From NCBI RefSeq assembly GCF_039544005.1, contig NZ_BAABKV010000001.1, positions 6,696,001 to 6,760,000 on the forward strand: a stretch of DNA of 64,000 nucleotides, read 5' to 3'. Source of the DNA: Kitasatospora paranensis (GTDB lineage: Bacteria > Actinomycetota > Actinomycetes > Streptomycetales > Streptomycetaceae). A model generated the notes under the pieces. The model was not told the DNA's origin. It made no database searches and was given only the letters and a program-made list of their open reading frames with translations. Positions 18,369 through 27,497 of the stretch are shown one piece after another; the first letter of the stretch is position 1; every line of letters starts with the position of its first letter. Position numbers and translations under genes: made by a program.

Positions 18369-18425
18369 GTTCACATTCGAACATCGTGCGCGGGTCCGAC
18401 CGTACCTCGATGTTCCAATTTGAAC
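18369..18425. promoter_or_regulatory. Twin palindromic operators between ribA and quinone reductase
   Basis: Two 14-bp near-palindromes, GTTCACATTCGAAC (18369-18382) and GTTCCAATTTGAAC (18412-18425), with centres 43 bp apart (about four helical turns). The flanks ATCG and CGAT make the whole an 18-bp inverted repeat with two mismatches. AT-rich DNA like this stands out against a very GC-rich background. It is a likely binding pair for a dimeric repressor acting on both divergent genes; the regulator is not encoded next to it. Confidence 0.6.
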
Positions 18426-18546
18426 AACACGGTTCCCGACAGCCGTGTTCCGCCCGGTACGTCCCGTTCGGCCCACCACGCCCGGCCGTCGGACCGTTCG
18501 GCCCCGCAAGCTGGGCGTGGGACGTCACCGACCACGAGGGAGCACC

Positions 18547-19454
18547 ATGTCCAAGGCGTTCGGCTATCGGGCGTACGGCGGGCCGGAGAACCAGGAGTTC
18601 TTCGACCGCCCGGTACCCGACCCGCGCCCGGGCCGGCTGCTGATCGCCGTCCGTGCCGCCGGGGTGAACCCGGTCGACTGGAAGATCCGCAACGGCTGGC
18701 TGGGCACCGATGCCCCGCTGCCGCGCGCCCTCGGGGTCGAGGCCGCGGGCGTCGTCGAGCGGGTCGGCGCGGGGGTCGAGGGCTTCGCGGTCGGCGACGA
18801 GGTCTTCGGCGTCACCCTGGACGGCGGCTACGCCCGGCACGCCCAGCTCGACGCCGCCGAGGCCGCGCACAAGCCGCCCGGGGTCTCCTTCGCCGCGGCC
18901 GCCGCGCTCCCGGTGGCCGCGGCCACCGCATACGACGCCGTCGAGCAGATCGCCCTGGAGCCCGGCCGCACCCTGCTGGTGCTGGGCGTGGGCGGCGGGG
19001 TCGGCAGTGCGGCGGCCCAGATCGCCCGGGCCCGCGGCGTGCACGTGGTCGGCACGGCGGCCGACCGCAACCGCGGGTACGTCGAGGAGCTGGGCGCCAC
19101 CCAGGTCCGGTACGGCGAGGGCGTCGCCGACCGGATCCGCGCGGCGGCGCCGGAGGGGTGGACGGCCTGCTCGACCTGATCGGCGGCGCGGACCTCCGGG
19201 AGGCGGCCGCGGTGCTGGCCGACCGCACCCGGCTGGTGTCCACCGCCGACCCGGACACCGCAGCGGCCCTCGGCGGATCCGCGGTGCGCCGCACCCACGG
19301 CGGCGCGACCCTCGGCGAGCTCGCGCGCCTCGTCGCCTCCGGCGACCTCGACCCGAGGATCACGGCGACCTACCCGCTGGACCGGGCCGCCGAGGCGCTG
19401 GCCGAGGTGGAGTCCGGACACGCCCGCGGCAAACTCGTTCTGGTGATGGAGTGA
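18547..19454 (+). CDS. Medium-chain dehydrogenase/quinone reductase (one-base frame break)
   Basis: A zinc-less quinone-oxidoreductase-type MDR: VRAAGVNPVDWKIRNG, the GVEAAGVVERVG and FAVGDEVFGV loops, and the NADPH site LVLGVGGGVGSAAAQIA. The first frame stops at 19179. Restoring one G in GGGG near 19155 continues the protein as VDGLLDLIGGADL... to GHARGKLVLVME with the stop at 19454, giving about 302 residues, normal for the family. It probably reduces quinones or enones with NADPH. Only 1 bp separates its stop from the VOC gene, so they form an operon, divergent from ribA. Confidence 0.85.
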
Positions 19455-19455
19455 C

Positions 19456-20223
19456 ATGAAGATCGACAAGTCCGCCGTCGGCGCGCCCTGCTGGGTCGAG
19501 CTCACCAGCGCCGACCCGTCCGCGTCCAAGGCCTTCTACACCGAGCTGTTCGGCTGGCGGGCCGAGGTGGACCCCCGGCCGGAGGCCGGCGGCTACACCG
19601 CGCTGCTGCTCGGCGAGTCCGCCGTCGCGGGCCTCGCCCCGCAGGGCCGGGAGGGCGGGCCGACCGCCTGGTCGGTCTCCTTCGCCAGCGCGGACGCCGA
19701 CGCCACGGCCGCCAGCGTCCGGGCGGCCGGCGGCCGGCTCCTGATGGAGCCCTCGGAGGTGCTCGACCTCGGCCGCTTCGCGGTGGCCGCGGACCCGGCC
19801 GGCGCCGCGTTCTCGATCTGGCAGGCCAGGCTCTTCCAGGGCGTCGGCCTGCTGAACGAGCCCGGCTCGCTCGGCTGGGTGGAGCTCGCCACCCGGGACA
19901 CCCACGGCGCCAAGGAGTTCTACGCCCGGGTCTTCGGGTGGAGCGTCACCGTCGGCGAGATGTACACCCAGTGGGGCCTGGCCGGCCACGACTTCGGCGG
20001 CATGATGGACATGGCCGACCAGTTCCCGGCCGACACCCCGCCGTACTGGATGCCGTACTTCGCGGTCGCCGACGTGGACACCACCGCCGAGCGGGCGGTC
20101 GGGCTCGGTGCCACCGTGACCCTGCCGCCCACCGACGTCCCGGACGGCCCCCGGCTCGCGGTGCTGCACGACCCCCAGGGCGCGGTCTTCGGCATCCACG
20201 TCGCCGACCCCGCGGCCGGATAG
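19456..20223 (+). CDS. Two-domain VOC (glyoxalase/dioxygenase-fold) protein
   Basis: A 255-residue protein made of two VOC modules. Module 1 starts CWVELTSADPSASKAFYTELFGW and module 2 starts GWVELATRDTHGAKEFYARVFGW, so it is an internal duplication. Streptomyces has many such proteins; some bind or detoxify metabolites such as glyoxal adducts or drugs. Cotranscribed with the quinone reductase, so a role in handling reactive carbonyl or quinone compounds is plausible but not shown by sequence. Confidence 0.88.
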   Translation: MKIDKSAVGAPCWVELTSADPSASKAFYTELFGWRAEVDPRPEAGGYTALLLGESAVAGLAPQGREGGPTAWSVSFASADADATAASVRAAGGRLLMEPSEVLDLGRFAVAADPAGAAFSIWQARLFQGVGLLNEPGSLGWVELATRDTHGAKEFYARVFGWSVTVGEMYTQWGLAGHDFGGMMDMADQFPADTPPYWMPYFAVADVDTTAERAVGLGATVTLPPTDVPDGPRLAVLHDPQGAVFGIHVADPAAG

Positions 20224-20259
20224 CCGGCGGGCGCCGCCCCGGGCGCGCACCCCGGCCGG

Positions 20260-20394
20260 TCAGCCCGCCAGGGTGCGCTCCAGCCGTCGCAGGGCCACCG
20301 CCATCGCGGCCGGGCCCAGCACAGCCGGGTGGACGGCCGCGACCGCCACCCGGGCGTCGACCACCCCGAGCGCCGGCTCCCGTAGGGAGTTCAC
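20260..20394 (-). CDS. Small ORF coupled to lnt (44 residues)
   Basis: GTG at 20394 overlaps the lnt stop as GTGA, the same coupling seen throughout the window, and the frame runs 44 codons to TGA. The protein is Ala/Val-rich with an amphipathic end (ALRRLERTLAG) and no recognised domain. It may be a true small protein or a chance extension. It ends 36 bp from the convergent VOC stop. Confidence 0.35.
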   Translation of the reverse strand: MNSLREPALGVVDARVAVAAVHPAVLGPAAMAVALRRLERTLAG

Positions 20395-21935
20395 ACCCCC
20401 ACGTTGGACCTCTCCTCGGACTCGGCCGCGGCCCTGGCCCGGCCTGCGGACCCCCGCCCGGTGCGCACCGCCCAGCCGGCCGCGAACGCCGTCACCGCCA
20501 GCGAACCCACCGGCACCCAGTCGCCGAGCCGGTCGTACCAGGTCAGCGCCGACGACCCGGCCAGCGGCACCGCGACGGTCAGCGCGCCCGAACCGGAGGT
20601 GTCCAGGCGGGCGAGGCGCCGTCCCTGCCGGTCGTACGCCACGGAGTCTCCGGTGAGCGCCGCCTGCACGACCGGCCGCCCGCTCTCGGCCGCCCGGATC
20701 GCCCCCAGCGAGGCGTGCTGCGCCGGCGCCCAGGTGGCTTGGAAGGTCGAGGTCGACGACTGGTACACGATCAGCGGCGCGCCGTCCCGGGCGGCGGCCC
20801 GCGACATGTCGGGGAAGGCCGACTCGAAGCAGATCAGCGCGCCGACCGGCAGCGGCCGGCCGGCCCGGTCGGTGGCGGGCAGCAGCCGGAACGCGCTGCC
20901 GGGCGCGCGGTTCTCCGCCGCGGCCTTGCTGACCCCGGCGATCCAGCCGAACAGCGGCCGCAGCGGGATGTACTCCCCGAACGGCACCAGCCGGATCTTG
21001 CGGTAGCGGGCGGCGATGCCGTCCGGCGTGACCAGGACGGCGTCCTTGGAGATCCGGCCGTCCGCCTTGCGGGCGTCCTCGCCCACCAGGACCTGCGCGC
21101 CGGTGGCGGCGGACAGCGCCCGGATCCGGCCCAGCACCGCCGTGTCGCGGTCCAGGTCCGCGGTGGTGCTGCTCTCCGCCCAGACCACCAGGTCGACCGG
21201 TCGTCCGACCAGCCCCGCGGTGATCCGCTCGCTCGCCGCGAGCCGCGAGGAGTCGTCCGGCGTCTGGCCGGGCTGGACGAGTGCCACGGTGACCGTCCGG
21301 CCCGGGGCCGGTTCCGGCAGGGCCGCGAACAGCACCGGGCCGGCGGCCAGCACGGCGGCCGCGGCCGCGACCGGCAGCGCCCGCGGCCGCCCGGTGCAGG
21401 CGATCACCACGGCCGTGTTCACCGCCGCCACTGCCGCGCTGACCAGCCACACCCCGCCGACCGAGGCCAGCGCCAGCACCGCCGGGTGCTGCCACTGGCT
21501 GGCCCCGAGCAACGCCCACGGACCGCCCAGCGCGTGCCACGACCGGGCGAACTCGCAGCTCACCCAGACCGCCGGCACCACGACCAGGGCGGCCAGGGCC
21601 CGTCGCGTCGTCACCCGCCCGTGCAGCAGTCGCCAGACCGTGTACCCGAGGGCGGCCTGCAGGGCGCCGAACAGCACGGCCAGGGCCGGCAGCCCCGGGC
21701 CGATCGACGGCACCAGCCAGTACATCGCGACCAGGATGAAGCCCGCCCCGAACCACCAGCCCCGCACCGCCGCCTCCCGGCCGCTCCCGGCGGCCCGCAT
21801 CAGCAGCATGCCGGGCACCAGGGCGACCCAGGCCAGCCAGTCCCAGCCCGCTCCGGGGAACGCCAGCACCGGCAGCCCGCCGGCGGCGAGCGAGGCGTAA
21901 CGGGCGGGCCTGGTGAGGGCGGTGCGCAGCGTCAT
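20391..21935 (-). CDS. lnt: Apolipoprotein N-acyltransferase
   Basis: A 514-residue integral membrane enzyme that adds the third acyl chain to lipoproteins. The N-terminal third has six to seven hydrophobic helices; the periplasmic nitrilase-fold domain carries the Glu-Lys-Cys triad in VVWAESS, YRKIRLVPFGEY and ALICFESAF. A single C-terminal helix (VPVGSLAVTAFAAGW) follows, as expected. Several lipoproteins in this window (15599, 46602, 46611, perhaps the GH16) are possible clients. Coupled to a 44-codon ORF downstream. No fused polyprenol-phosphate mannose synthase is present. Confidence 0.92.
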   Translation of the reverse strand: MTLRTALTRPARYASLAAGGLPVLAFPGAGWDWLAWVALVPGMLLMRAAGSGREAAVRGWWFGAGFILVAMYWLVPSIGPGLPALAVLFGALQAALGYTVWRLLHGRVTTRRALAALVVVPAVWVSCEFARSWHALGGPWALLGASQWQHPAVLALASVGGVWLVSAAVAAVNTAVVIACTGRPRALPVAAAAAVLAAGPVLFAALPEPAPGRTVTVALVQPGQTPDDSSRLAASERITAGLVGRPVDLVVWAESSTTADLDRDTAVLGRIRALSAATGAQVLVGEDARKADGRISKDAVLVTPDGIAARYRKIRLVPFGEYIPLRPLFGWIAGVSKAAAENRAPGSAFRLLPATDRAGRPLPVGALICFESAFPDMSRAAARDGAPLIVYQSSTSTFQATWAPAQHASLGAIRAAESGRPVVQAALTGDSVAYDRQGRRLARLDTSGSGALTVAVPLAGSSALTWYDRLGDWVPVGSLAVTAFAAGWAVRTGRGSAGRARAAAESEERSNVGV

Positions 21936-22096
21936 GCCGAGATTGTCCCCCGCGAACGCGTCCGCAGACGTGCCGTGCGCGCAGCGGGCCCGACGGACGG
22001 AGGGGGCGCGCGGAACTGCGCGAGGCGGTGGCGCGGCGCCGCACCGCTCCGCCCGCGCGGATCCCCGCGCCCCCGGCCGTCACCCGAACGGGTCGG

Positions 22097-25000
22097 TTAC
22101 TCCTCGCCCTCCAGGTCGCCCTCGGTCTCCAGGAAGGCCTGGCGGAGCGCGTCGATCAGCGCCGCGTCCGGCTCGGCCCACAGCCCCCGGTCGGCGGCCT
22201 CCAGCAGGCGCTCGCTGATGCCGTGCAGCGCCCACGGGTTGGCCTCGCTGAGGAACTCCCGGTTGACCGGGTCGAGCACGTACTCCTCGGTGAGCTTCTC
22301 GTACATCCAGTCCGCGACCACGCCCGTCGTGGCGTCGTAGCCGAAGAGGTAGTCGACGGTCGCGGCCATCTCGAAGGCGCCCTTGTACCCGTGCCGGCGC
22401 ATGGCCTCCATCCACCGCGGGTTCACCACCCGGGCGCGGAAGACCCGGGCCGCCTCCTCGGTGAGGGTGCGGGTGCGGACGGTCTCCGGGCGGGTGGAGT
22501 CGCCGATGTAGGCCGCCGGGTTCTTGCCGGTGAGCGCCCGGACGGTGGCCACCATGCCGCCGTGGTACTGGAAGTAGTCGTCCGAGTCGGCGATGTCGTG
22601 CTCGCGGGTGTCGGTGTTCTTGGCGGCCACCGTGATCCGCTTGTAGGCGCTCTCCATCTCCTCGCGGGCCGGCCGCCCGTCGAGACCCCGGCCGTACGCG
22701 TAGCCGCCCCAGACGGTGTACACCTCGGCGAGGTCGGCGTCGGTGCGCCAGTCCCGGCTGTCGATCAGCTGGAGCAGGCCGGCGCCGTAGGTACCGGGGC
22801 GGGAGCCGAAGACCCGGACGGTCGCCCGCCGCTCGTCGCCGTGCTCGGCGAGGTCGGCCTGGACGTGCGCCCGGACGAAGTTGTCCGCCGGGTCCTCCTC
22901 CTGGCGGGCCGCGAGCCGCACCGCGTCGTCCAGCAGGGCGACCACGTGCGGGAAGGCGTCCCGGAAGAAGCCCGAGATGCGCAGCGTGACGTCGATCCGG
23001 GGGCGGCAGAGCTCCGCCAGGGGGATCGCCTCCAGGCCGGTGACCCGGCGCGAGGCGTCGTCCCAGACCGGGCGTACCCCGAGCAGCGCGAACGCCTCGG
23101 CGATGTCGTCGCCGGCCGTGCGCATCGCGCTGGTGCCCCACAGCGAGAGGCCGACCGACGGCGGGCAGGCGCCGTCGTTGTCGGCGCGGTAGCGCTCCAC
23201 CAGCGAGGCGGCGAGCGCCTGCCCGGTCTCCCAGGCGAGCCGGCTCGGCACCGCCTTGGGGTCGACGGAGTAGAAGTTGCGGCCGGTCGGCAGCACGTTC
23301 ACCAGTCCGCGCAGCGGCGAGCCGGACGGGCCCGCCGGGACGAATCCGCCGTTCAGCGCGTGCAGCACCGCGTCCAGCTCGTCGGTGGTCGCCGACAGCC
23401 GCGGCACCACCTGGCGGGCCGCGAAGTCCAGCACCTCGCGGACGGGCCCGGGGTGCCCGGCGGCGACCTTCTCCACCGCCTCCGGCGACCAGTCCTCGGC
23501 CTCCATCGCCTCGACCAGGGCGCGGGCCTGCGCCTCGGCCGCGTCGGTGGCGCCGAGGGTGAGCGCCGCCTCGTCCAGGCCGAGCGCCTCGCGCAGGCCG
23601 GGCAGTGCGCTGACGCCGCCCCAGATCTGCCGGGCACGCAGGATGGCGAGCACGATGTTGACCCGGTCGGTGCCGGCCGGGGCCTGGCCCAGCACGTGCA
23701 GGCCGTCGCGGATCTGGGCGTCCTTCACCTCGCACAGCCAGCCGTCGACGTGCAGCAGGAAGTCGTCGAAGCCGTCGTCCTCGGGCCGCTCGTCCAGGCC
23801 CAGGTCGTGGTCGAGCCGGGCGGCCTGGATGAGCGTCCAGATCTGCGCCCGGATGGCCGGCAGCTTCGCCGGGTCCATCGCGGCGATCGAGGAGTACTCG
23901 TCGAGCAGCTGCTCCAGCCGGGCGATGTCGCCGTAGCTGTCGGCGCGGGCCATCGGCGGCACGAGGTGGTCGACCAGGGTGGCGTGCGCCCGGCGCTTGG
24001 CCTGGGTGCCCTCGCCCGGGTCGTTGACCAGGAACGGGTAGATCAGCGGCAGGTCGCCGAGGACGGCGTCCGGGCCGCAGGACGCCGACAGCGCGGCGGT
24101 CTTGCCCGGCAGCCACTCCAGGTTGCCGTGCTTGCCGAGGTGGATGACGGCGTGCGCGCCGAACCCGCCGTCCTCCTGCGCGGCCTGGATCCAGCGGTAG
24201 GCGGCCAGGTAGTGGTGGCTCGGCGGGAGGTCGGGGTCGTGGTAGATCGCGACCGGGTTCTCGCCGAAGCCGCGCGGCGGCTGGATCAGCACGAGGAGGT
24301 TGCCGGAGCGGATCGCGGCGAGCACGATGTCGCCGTCCGGGTTCTGCGAGCGGTCGACGTACAGCTCGCCGGGCGGCGGCCCCCAGTGCTCCTCGACGTC
24401 GGCGCGCAGCTGCTCGGGCAGCCCGGCGTACCAGCGCCGGTAGTCGGCGGCCGGGATCCGGACGGGGTTGCGGGCGAGCTGCTCCTCCGTCAGCCAGTCC
24501 TGGTCGTACCCGCCGGCCGCGATCAGCGCGTGGATGAGCGCGTCGCCCTCGTGCTGTGTTGCTCGCCCGCTCGCCTCCGGGCCCTCCTGGCCCGGCGCCG
24601 ACGGTCGTTGCTCCGTCGCTCCTGCGTCGCTCCCTCGCGCCTCCCTTTCGGCACCGGCGGGCCCTTCGGCTCGGGGCGGTACGGCCCGCCCGTTCGCCTC
24701 CGGGCCGTCCAACCCCGGCAGGTCGGTGCCCAGGTCCATGCCCTCCGCGCGCAGCCGGTGCAGCAGCCGCATCGCGCTGGCCGGGGTGTCCAGGCCCACC
24801 GCGTTGCCGACCCGGGCGTGCTTGGTCGGGTAGGCGGAGAGGACCAGCGCGAGCCGGCGCTCGGCGGCGGGCGTGTACCGCAGCCGGGCGTGCCGCACCG
24901 CGATGCCAGCCACCCGGGCGGCCCGCTCGGGGTCGGCGCGGTAGACGGTGAGGCCGTCCTCGTCGAGCTCCTTGAAGGAGAACGGCACGGTGATCAGCCG

Positions 25001-25843
25001 GCCGTCGAACTCCGGCACGGCGATCTGGGTGGCGGTGTCGAGCGGGGACAGCCCGTCGTCGCTGGCCTCCCACTGGGCGCGCGAGGAGGTCAGGCAGAGC
25101 GCCTGCAGGATCGGGCGGTCGAGGGCGGCGAGCGCACCGGCGTCCCAGGCCTCCTCGTCGCCGCCGGCCTGGGCGTCGGCCGGGCGGGTGCCGCCGGCGG
25201 CGAGCACGGTGGTGACGATCGCATCGGCCTGCGCCAGCTCGGCCAGCAGCTCCGGCTCGGCGCCGCGCAGCGAGGAGCAGTACAGCGGCAGGGCCCGCGC
25301 GCCGTGCGCCTCGACGGCCCGGCAGAGCGTCTCGACGAAGGCGGTGTTGCCGCTCATGTGGTGGGCGCGGTAGTACAGCACCGCGATCAGCGGGCCGTCC
25401 GTCGGTGCGGCGGAGCGCTCCAGGCGGCCCCAGGCGGGCGCGGAGGCGGGCGGCGCGAAGCCGTGGCCGGTGAGCAGCACGGTGTCGGAGAGGAACGCGC
25501 CGAGTTCGGCCAGGTTGGCCGGGCCGCCGTGCGCGAGGTAGGCGTGCGCCTCGGCGGCGATGCCGGCCGGGACGGTGGAGAGCTCCATCAGCTGGGCATC
25601 CGGGGCCTGCTCGCCCGTCAGCACGATCACCGGGCGGGGCCCGGCCAGCAGGGCGTCCAGGCCGTCCTCCCAGGCGCGGCGCCCGCCGAGGAGGCGGACG
25701 ATCACCAGGTCGGTGCCCTCGACCAGGGCGGGCAGGTCCTCGGCGGCGAGCCGGGCCGGGTTGCCCAGCCGGAAGGGCACCGGGCCCTGCGCGGCGCGGG
25801 CGCTGAGCAGGTCGGTGTCGGAGGTCGACAGCAGCAGGATCAT
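22097..25843 (-). CDS. cobN: Aerobic cobaltochelatase large subunit CobN
   Basis: A 1248-residue CobN/BchH-family chelatase that inserts cobalt into hydrogenobyrinate a,c-diamide with partner AAA+ subunits not present here. Recognisable parts include YRAHHMSGNTAFV, VPFSFKELDEDGL, AYPTKHARVGNAVGLDT, FGAHAVIHLGKHGNLEWLPG and the C-terminal NPRWMEAMRRHGYKGAFEM and NPWAL segments. At about residues 376-432 a low-complexity Glu/Gly/Pro/Arg-rich insert occurs, with two copies of GPEA(S/N)GRA from an in-frame 19-nt DNA repeat. ATG 25843 was chosen because the frame upstream runs through the riboswitch and is not conserved-looking. Confidence 0.95.
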   Translation of the reverse strand: MILLLSTSDTDLLSARAAQGPVPFRLGNPARLAAEDLPALVEGTDLVIVRLLGGRRAWEDGLDALLAGPRPVIVLTGEQAPDAQLMELSTVPAGIAAEAHAYLAHGGPANLAELGAFLSDTVLLTGHGFAPPASAPAWGRLERSAAPTDGPLIAVLYYRAHHMSGNTAFVETLCRAVEAHGARALPLYCSSLRGAEPELLAELAQADAIVTTVLAAGGTRPADAQAGGDEEAWDAGALAALDRPILQALCLTSSRAQWEASDDGLSPLDTATQIAVPEFDGRLITVPFSFKELDEDGLTVYRADPERAARVAGIAVRHARLRYTPAAERRLALVLSAYPTKHARVGNAVGLDTPASAMRLLHRLRAEGMDLGTDLPGLDGPEANGRAVPPRAEGPAGAEREARGSDAGATEQRPSAPGQEGPEASGRATQHEGDALIHALIAAGGYDQDWLTEEQLARNPVRIPAADYRRWYAGLPEQLRADVEEHWGPPPGELYVDRSQNPDGDIVLAAIRSGNLLVLIQPPRGFGENPVAIYHDPDLPPSHHYLAAYRWIQAAQEDGGFGAHAVIHLGKHGNLEWLPGKTAALSASCGPDAVLGDLPLIYPFLVNDPGEGTQAKRRAHATLVDHLVPPMARADSYGDIARLEQLLDEYSSIAAMDPAKLPAIRAQIWTLIQAARLDHDLGLDERPEDDGFDDFLLHVDGWLCEVKDAQIRDGLHVLGQAPAGTDRVNIVLAILRARQIWGGVSALPGLREALGLDEAALTLGATDAAEAQARALVEAMEAEDWSPEAVEKVAAGHPGPVREVLDFAARQVVPRLSATTDELDAVLHALNGGFVPAGPSGSPLRGLVNVLPTGRNFYSVDPKAVPSRLAWETGQALAASLVERYRADNDGACPPSVGLSLWGTSAMRTAGDDIAEAFALLGVRPVWDDASRRVTGLEAIPLAELCRPRIDVTLRISGFFRDAFPHVVALLDDAVRLAARQEEDPADNFVRAHVQADLAEHGDERRATVRVFGSRPGTYGAGLLQLIDSRDWRTDADLAEVYTVWGGYAYGRGLDGRPAREEMESAYKRITVAAKNTDTREHDIADSDDYFQYHGGMVATVRALTGKNPAAYIGDSTRPETVRTRTLTEEAARVFRARVVNPRWMEAMRRHGYKGAFEMAATVDYLFGYDATTGVVADWMYEKLTEEYVLDPVNREFLSEANPWALHGISERLLEAADRGLWAEPDAALIDALRQAFLETEGDLEGEE

Positions 25844-26049
25844 GCGGAGGGCCTCCCGGCCGGGTCGGTGTTCCGTGGCGTACGGGCTGCGAGGAGGGTC
25901 GTGCGGCGGGGGGCCGTCGGCAGCGTCGCGGGGACGGCGGGCGCGGGCTCGGCGCGTCCGGTTCGGACGGCGGAGCCGGGCATGCGGCAGCGCACAGGTC
26001 TGGCCTTCCTCGGGGTCCGCGCCCCGTGGCGGTCGTCCCCCGGCGGTGG

Positions 26050-26190
26050 CCGGGGAGGGCGGGCGTCGGCGGGAGTTCCTGGCTCCACGGCGCTGAGCCG
26101 TGGTTACAGTGGCGGGACCGCACCGGATTTGCACCGGTTTCCTCCGCTTGCCGTCGCTGGCGTCGGGCGGCCCGCACGGACCGCCCGGGC
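26050..26190 (-). ncRNA. Cobalamin riboswitch in the cobN leader
   Basis: Read on the minus strand, the core matches the B12 element: GGTGCAAATCCGG, then GCGGTCCCGCCACTGTAA (about 26104-26138), a small hairpin (CCACGGC/GCCGTGG), and the 3' conserved GAGCCAGGAACTCCCGCC (about 26068-26085). The spacer between the two conserved parts is short, a compact form. A GC-rich hairpin (CCCCGGC/GCCGGGG, 26038-26055) just downstream could be the expression platform. Cobalamin binding would switch off cobN. The outer ends are approximate. Confidence 0.85.
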
Positions 26191-26285
26191 AGCATCGTAC
26201 GGGGTGCCGTCGGGCGGCGGGGCGGCCTGCGGACTGTGATCTACGAGACGGGGCGGGCGGTCGGACAATCTGTATGCTCGCCGCC

Positions 26286-27497
26286 ATGCCCTCGACACCC
26301 GACGCCGCCGCGCCGGGCTCCGCCGGGCCCGACCGGGGCCGTGCGGACGCCTGCCCAGGGGCCCTTCGTCTGCATCCGGCCGACGACGGCGCCCTGGCCC
26401 GCATCCGGCTGCCCGGCGGTCTGCTGACGAGCCGTCAGGTAACGGCGCTGGCCGACGCGGCCGAGCTGCTCGGCGACGGCGCGCCGGAGATCACCTCGCG
26501 GGGCAACGTCCAGCTGCGGGGCCTTCGTTCCGACTGCGGCGCCGAGCTCGCCGAGCGCCTGCGGTCGGTCGCCCTGCTGCCCTCGGAGACCCACGAGCGG
26601 GTCCGCAACATCGTCGCCTCGCCGCTCGCCGGCCTCGACGGCGCCGGGTACGCCGACGTCCAGGCCTGGGTGCGCGAGCTCGACGCACGGCTGTGCCGCG
26701 CCGACTGGGCGCCTGGCCTGTCCGGCAAGTTCCTGTTCGCGCTCGACGACGGCCGCGGCGACGTCGCCGCCCTCGACGCCGATGTGACATTGATCGCAAG
26801 GCCCGGCGGCACCGCCCTGCTGCGGCTCGGCCGGTCCGCCACCGCCCGGGCCGTCCCCGCCGGGCAGGCCGTGACCGCGGCCCTCGACGCCGCCCGCCAC
26901 TTCCTGGCCGCCCTGCGCGAGCGCGGCCTCGCCGCCTGGCACCTGCGCGAGGTGCCCGACCTGCTGCCGCCCGGCGGCGAGGAACTGCCCGACCTGCCGG
27001 GCACCCACCCCGCGCCCGGCGTCCTGCCGGGCGGACTCTCCGTCGGCCTGCGCTTCGGCCGCGCGGACGCCGACCGGTGGCGGACGCTGGCCGCCGCCGC
27101 ACCCGACGGCGTACGGCTGACCCCGTGGCGCGGCGCCGTGCTGCCCGGTGCGGCCCCCGGACTGCTGCCGGAGCTCGCCCGCGCCGGGTTCCTCACCCGG
27201 CCCGGCACCGCCTGGGACCGGGCCACCGCCTGCACCGGGCTGCCCGGCTGCGCCCGGTCGCTCGCCGACGTGCGCACGGACGCCGTGCTCGCGCTGGGAC
27301 GTGCGGAGGATGCCGGACTGCCGGTGCACTGGTCGGGCTGCGAGCGGCGCTGCGGTCACCCCGCCGGCCGGTGGGTGGATGTGCTGGCAACCGGGCAGGG
27401 CTATCGGGTGACGCCGGTCGGGACACCGGCGCCCCCTGTGGAAGTGACGACGGACGAGATGGCCGAGGCGGTCGCCGAGGCCCGGAGGACCACGTGA
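26286..27497 (+). CDS. cobG: Precorrin-3B synthase (CobG-like)
   Basis: A 403-residue nitrite/sulfite-reductase-fold protein: TSRGNVQLRGL in the first ferredoxin-like half, and a C-terminal cluster-binding region with Cys in ATACTGLPGCARS and WSGCERRCGHP (the four Fe-S/siroheme ligands). It uses O2 to make precorrin-3B in the aerobic route. No clear ribosome site precedes ATG 26286; TGTATGCT at 26271-26278 could be an extended -10, giving a leaderless mRNA. ATG 26274 is an in-frame alternative. First gene of cobG-cobH-cobIJ, divergent from the riboswitch-controlled cobN. Confidence 0.9.
   Translation: MPSTPDAAAPGSAGPDRGRADACPGALRLHPADDGALARIRLPGGLLTSRQVTALADAAELLGDGAPEITSRGNVQLRGLRSDCGAELAERLRSVALLPSETHERVRNIVASPLAGLDGAGYADVQAWVRELDARLCRADWAPGLSGKFLFALDDGRGDVAALDADVTLIARPGGTALLRLGRSATARAVPAGQAVTAALDAARHFLAALRERGLAAWHLREVPDLLPPGGEELPDLPGTHPAPGVLPGGLSVGLRFGRADADRWRTLAAAAPDGVRLTPWRGAVLPGAAPGLLPELARAGFLTRPGTAWDRATACTGLPGCARSLADVRTDAVLALGRAEDAGLPVHWSGCERRCGHPAGRWVDVLATGQGYRVTPVGTPAPPVEVTTDEMAEAVAEARRTT

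Noticed and set aside
24541..24720. cobN low-complexity segment as a mobile element
   Set aside because: Only a short direct repeat is visible, with no terminal inverted repeats or target duplication; kept as an in-frame insertion only.
25844..26404. Upstream extension of the cobN frame to 26404
   Set aside because: It would run through the cobalamin riboswitch and the divergent cobG start, and its sequence is Arg/Pro-rich with no CobN similarity.
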